DNA from: Verrucomicrobiota bacterium
GTDB lineage: Bacteria > Auribacterota > JABMQX01 > JAFGEW01
Length of the DNA stretch: 64,000 nt
Direction: 5' to 3'
Assembly: GCA_016931415.1 (NCBI GenBank)
Contig: JAFGEW010000124.1
Location: 24,421 to 88,420 of the forward strand
The translations under genes and the position numbers were made by a program. Positions 61,949-64,000 of this stretch are shown here, one piece after another (positions within the stretch are counted from its first letter, which is position 1; each line of letters opens with the position of its first letter). A model generated the notes under the pieces. The model saw only the letters and a program-made list of their open reading frames with translations, searched no databases and was not told where the DNA came from.

Positions 61949-62944
61949 ATGCCCGCCGCGTGGGAGCCGTTTGTCAGGATCTGCGACGAGCACCGCCGCT
62001 TCCTGCTTACGACACATACGCGCGCCGACGGGGACGGTCTGGGGTGCGAGATCGCCCTGCACCGCTACCTCAAGCGGCGCGGCAAGGACGCCGTCATCGT
62101 CAACCACGAGCCGGTGCCCGAGAAGCTCGCCTTCCTCGACCGGCGCCGCCTCGTCAAGGTCGCCGACACCCAGGCGCTCGCCTCGGGCGGCTACGACGGC
62201 TTCGAGGTGCTCGTGAGCCTCGACAACAGCTACCGCCACCGGCTCGGCGAGCTCGCCGCGCTGTGCGACCGCACCGACCTCGTCAAGGTCGCCATCGACC
62301 ACCACGTCTTCCGCGGCACGTTCGCCGACGTGGCCGTCGTGGACGAATCGACCGCGTGCGTCGGCGAGATGCTCTTCGATTTCTTCCGCCAGCAACGCGT
62401 CAAGCTCGACCACACCTATGCCCAGGCGCTCTATGTCTCGCTGGTGACCGATACCGGCTACTTTAGCTACCCGAACACATCAGCGAGCGCCCACCTCATG
62501 GCTGCCGAGTTGTTGCAGCACAAGATCGACCCGACGCACATCAACGGGCTCATTTACCAGCGCAACACGCTCGCGCAGGCCAAGCTGCTCGGGCTCGCCA
62601 TGCACACACTGCACACCGACCTCGACGGGCGTCTTGCCTGGTTCAGCGTCTCACACGCCGATGCCGACCGCGCAGGCGTCGACGCCGACGACACGGAGTT
62701 CTTTGTCGACTTCGTCCGCCAGCTCGAGGCCGTCGAGGTGATCGCGTTCTTCCGCCACGTCGCTCGCGGCACGGTCAACGTGAGCCTGCGCTCCAAGGGC
62801 GAAGTCAACGTCGAGCCGGTCGCCAAGGCGTACGGCGGCGGCGGGCACGCCACCATGGCCGGTATGCAAATCAAAGGCCCGTTCAAGAAAACCGTCGCCG
62901 ACGTCGTCGCCGCACTCAAACGCGCCATGACGCGCGCGACGTAG
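61949..62944 (+). CDS. nrnA: DHH-family phosphoesterase (NrnA-like)
   Basis: 331 aa. DHH/DHHA1 domain protein of the NrnA type, which degrades nanoRNAs and dephosphorylates pAp. Motifs: HTRADGDGLGCEIALHRYL (D-x-D), VSLDNS, AIDHHVF (DHH), VTDTGYFSYPNT, and the DHHA1 GGGGHATMAG near the end. It directly follows the MBL hydrolase, so the two may be co-expressed. Confidence 0.93.
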   Translation: MPAAWEPFVRICDEHRRFLLTTHTRADGDGLGCEIALHRYLKRRGKDAVIVNHEPVPEKLAFLDRRRLVKVADTQALASGGYDGFEVLVSLDNSYRHRLGELAALCDRTDLVKVAIDHHVFRGTFADVAVVDESTACVGEMLFDFFRQQRVKLDHTYAQALYVSLVTDTGYFSYPNTSASAHLMAAELLQHKIDPTHINGLIYQRNTLAQAKLLGLAMHTLHTDLDGRLAWFSVSHADADRAGVDADDTEFFVDFVRQLEAVEVIAFFRHVARGTVNVSLRSKGEVNVEPVAKAYGGGGHATMAGMQIKGPFKKTVADVVAALKRAMTRAT

Positions 62945-63075
62945 CGCCGGCGTCTCGCCGGCGGTGTCGGCGGCATCTTGCCGCCGGTCTGGTATACGTT
63001 GTATACCTTCGACACATCCCGCATGGACCTGAGGGCAAGATGCTCTCAGGGAAGCCCCGCCCCAAACGGGGCGCT
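62945..63075. repeat. Hairpin pair with TCT loops plus CCCCG hairpin
   Basis: GCCGGCG-TCT-CGCCGGC (62947-62963) and GGCGGCA-TCT-TGCCGCC (62969-62985) share the 7-3-7 design of CGCGACG-TCT-CGTCGCG at 50281. A GCCCCG...CGGGGC hairpin follows at 63054-63072. They could act as a terminator for nrnA or be REP-like repeats. Confidence 0.65.
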
Positions 63076-63093
63076 ACAACACGACGAGGGACC

Positions 63094-63873
63094 ATGAAAC
63101 GCAGAGACCCTTACCCGACAACGCGCACCCGGATGCGCAGCACGCTCGGACGGGCCGTGACGCCCCGCCCCTTCGACTTCGATGTATTCCGCGACACGAT
63201 GCAGACCGCGTTCGTCGACCTCGTGCCGCTCGCACCCAAGGGCCGGTGGAGGTTTCTCGACCTCGGCGCCGGCGACGGCCGCCTGTTGCGCCTGCTGCTC
63301 GAGCACTTCCCCAACGCGCGCGCCACCTACTTCGACCTGCGTACGATGCCCGGCCTCGACACGGCGCCCGAGCGCATGCTCAAGCCGATGCTCGACCGTG
63401 TCACGTTCGTCACCGGCGACTTCTCGCGCCCCGGGTGGGAACGCGCCCTGCCGCACGACTACCACGTCATCTTCTCGTCGGAAGCCATCCACCACTTGCT
63501 CGACCGCGCGAAGGCGCGCCTCTACCGCGAGCTGCCCGGCCTCCTCGTGCCCGGCGGCCTGTTGCTCAACGGCGAGGGCTTCAAGCACGAATCCCCGCGC
63601 TGGGCCGAACGCTACTACCGCATCCGCCTCGACGAGATCGCCCGCCAGCGCCGCGCCGGGAAGCTCGATGCGAAGAAGGCCCGCCTCTGGATGGACTGGG
63701 CGCGCGAGCGCTACGAGAAGACCTACATCGAACCCGACCGCACCTTCACCGACCAGTTCGCCAGCCTCGATCACACGCTGCGCTGGTTGCGCAAGGCCGG
63801 CTTCAAAGACGCCGCAATCCTCTGGCAATGGCTCGACCACGCCATCGTCGGCGCCTTCGCGCCGGCCCCCTGA
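63094..63873 (+). CDS. Class I SAM-dependent methyltransferase
   Basis: 259 aa from ATG 63094 (ACGAGGG upstream). Rossmann methyltransferase core: motif I FLDLGAGDGRLLRLLLEHFP near residue 56, acidic residue at ATYFDLRT, motif IV region VIFSSEAIHHLLDRA, and a post-core VPGGLLLNGEGF. The C-terminal 80 residues form a helical cap with many Arg. Substrate unknown. The gene nearly reaches the window's right edge, and the remaining 127 nt contain only a CCCCGAAGGGG-type repeat. Confidence 0.85.
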   Translation: MKRRDPYPTTRTRMRSTLGRAVTPRPFDFDVFRDTMQTAFVDLVPLAPKGRWRFLDLGAGDGRLLRLLLEHFPNARATYFDLRTMPGLDTAPERMLKPMLDRVTFVTGDFSRPGWERALPHDYHVIFSSEAIHHLLDRAKARLYRELPGLLVPGGLLLNGEGFKHESPRWAERYYRIRLDEIARQRRAGKLDAKKARLWMDWARERYEKTYIEPDRTFTDQFASLDHTLRWLRKAGFKDAAILWQWLDHAIVGAFAPAP

Positions 63874-64000
63874 GCCGCCAAGCAAGCTCCTGCCCCAGAG
63901 GGCCTGCATCCGACAGCCCAAGGCAACGCCCTGGGTTACGAGCAACCACGAGACCACCCCCTACCCCGAAGGGGTTCCATAGGTCTCCTCACCCCGAAGG

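Overview
The window is a high-GC stretch from a Gram-negative bacterium with an outer membrane. It carries a TolQ/TolR-type operon, an OprB-like porin and two other putative beta-barrels. The gene families (NfeD-FloA cluster, DUF1559-like pseudopilin, GH172/DUF2961 enzyme, AmmeMemoRadiSam protein B, Yip1 and DUF4139 proteins) and the many dispersed palindromic repeats between genes fit an uncultivated Planctomycetota/PVC-like or similarly deep lineage. That placement is inference; no rRNA or other strong marker is present.

Layout: (1) 0-6.6 kb: end of an EamA transporter, a 0.59-kb palindrome-bounded minisatellite, a ParA-like ATPase, an unknown protein, and a small type IV pilus/secretion cluster (PilB ATPase fused to a receiver domain, a zinc-finger pseudopilin-like protein, a prepilin). 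(2) 6.5-16 kb, minus strand: housekeeping run uvrC, DUF4139 protein, CPBP protease, mtnA-thiL-tsaE-zinc-finger protein (overlapping, probably co-translated), Yip1 protein. (3) 16-23 kb, plus strand: NtrC-like regulator, tRNA-Ala, an NfeD protease/NfeD/truncated FloA/FloA/proline-rich protein operon, tRNA-Leu(CAA). (4) 23-29.6 kb: catalase, an RHS scrap, a secreted glycosidase-like protein, and a divergent ECF sigma factor fused to an Eis-like acetyltransferase.

(5) 29.8-45.7 kb is best read as a genomic island in tRNA-Leu(TAA). The intact tRNA is at 29787-29869, and a 55-nt copy of its 3' half (4 mismatches, last 30 nt identical) lies at 45630-45684. Inside are a histidine kinase, a FixJ-like regulator, a stand-alone receiver and an OprB porin; then a less GC-rich block with an amidohydrolase fused to a beta-barrel, a beta-lactamase-fold hydrolase and broken amidohydrolase pieces; then a cell-envelope block (3D-domain lipoprotein, GlsB-like and VIT-like membrane proteins, a membrane-inserted phosphoesterase, a beta-barrel). 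No intact integrase is visible.

(6) 45.7-64 kb: an unknown protein, a GH172-like enzyme, an FHA-GAF-PP2C phosphatase, a pseudopilin-like protein, a MEMO-like protein, a TPR-TolQ-TolR-TonB-like operon, leucyl aminopeptidase, proline dehydrogenase, an MBL-fold hydrolase, a DHH phosphoesterase and a methyltransferase. Intergenic spaces hold several families of hairpin repeats. Some of the same palindromes occur in frame inside coding genes. The most unusual items are the tRNA-Leu island, the sigma-Eis fusion, the amidohydrolase-barrel fusion and the palindrome/minisatellite elements.
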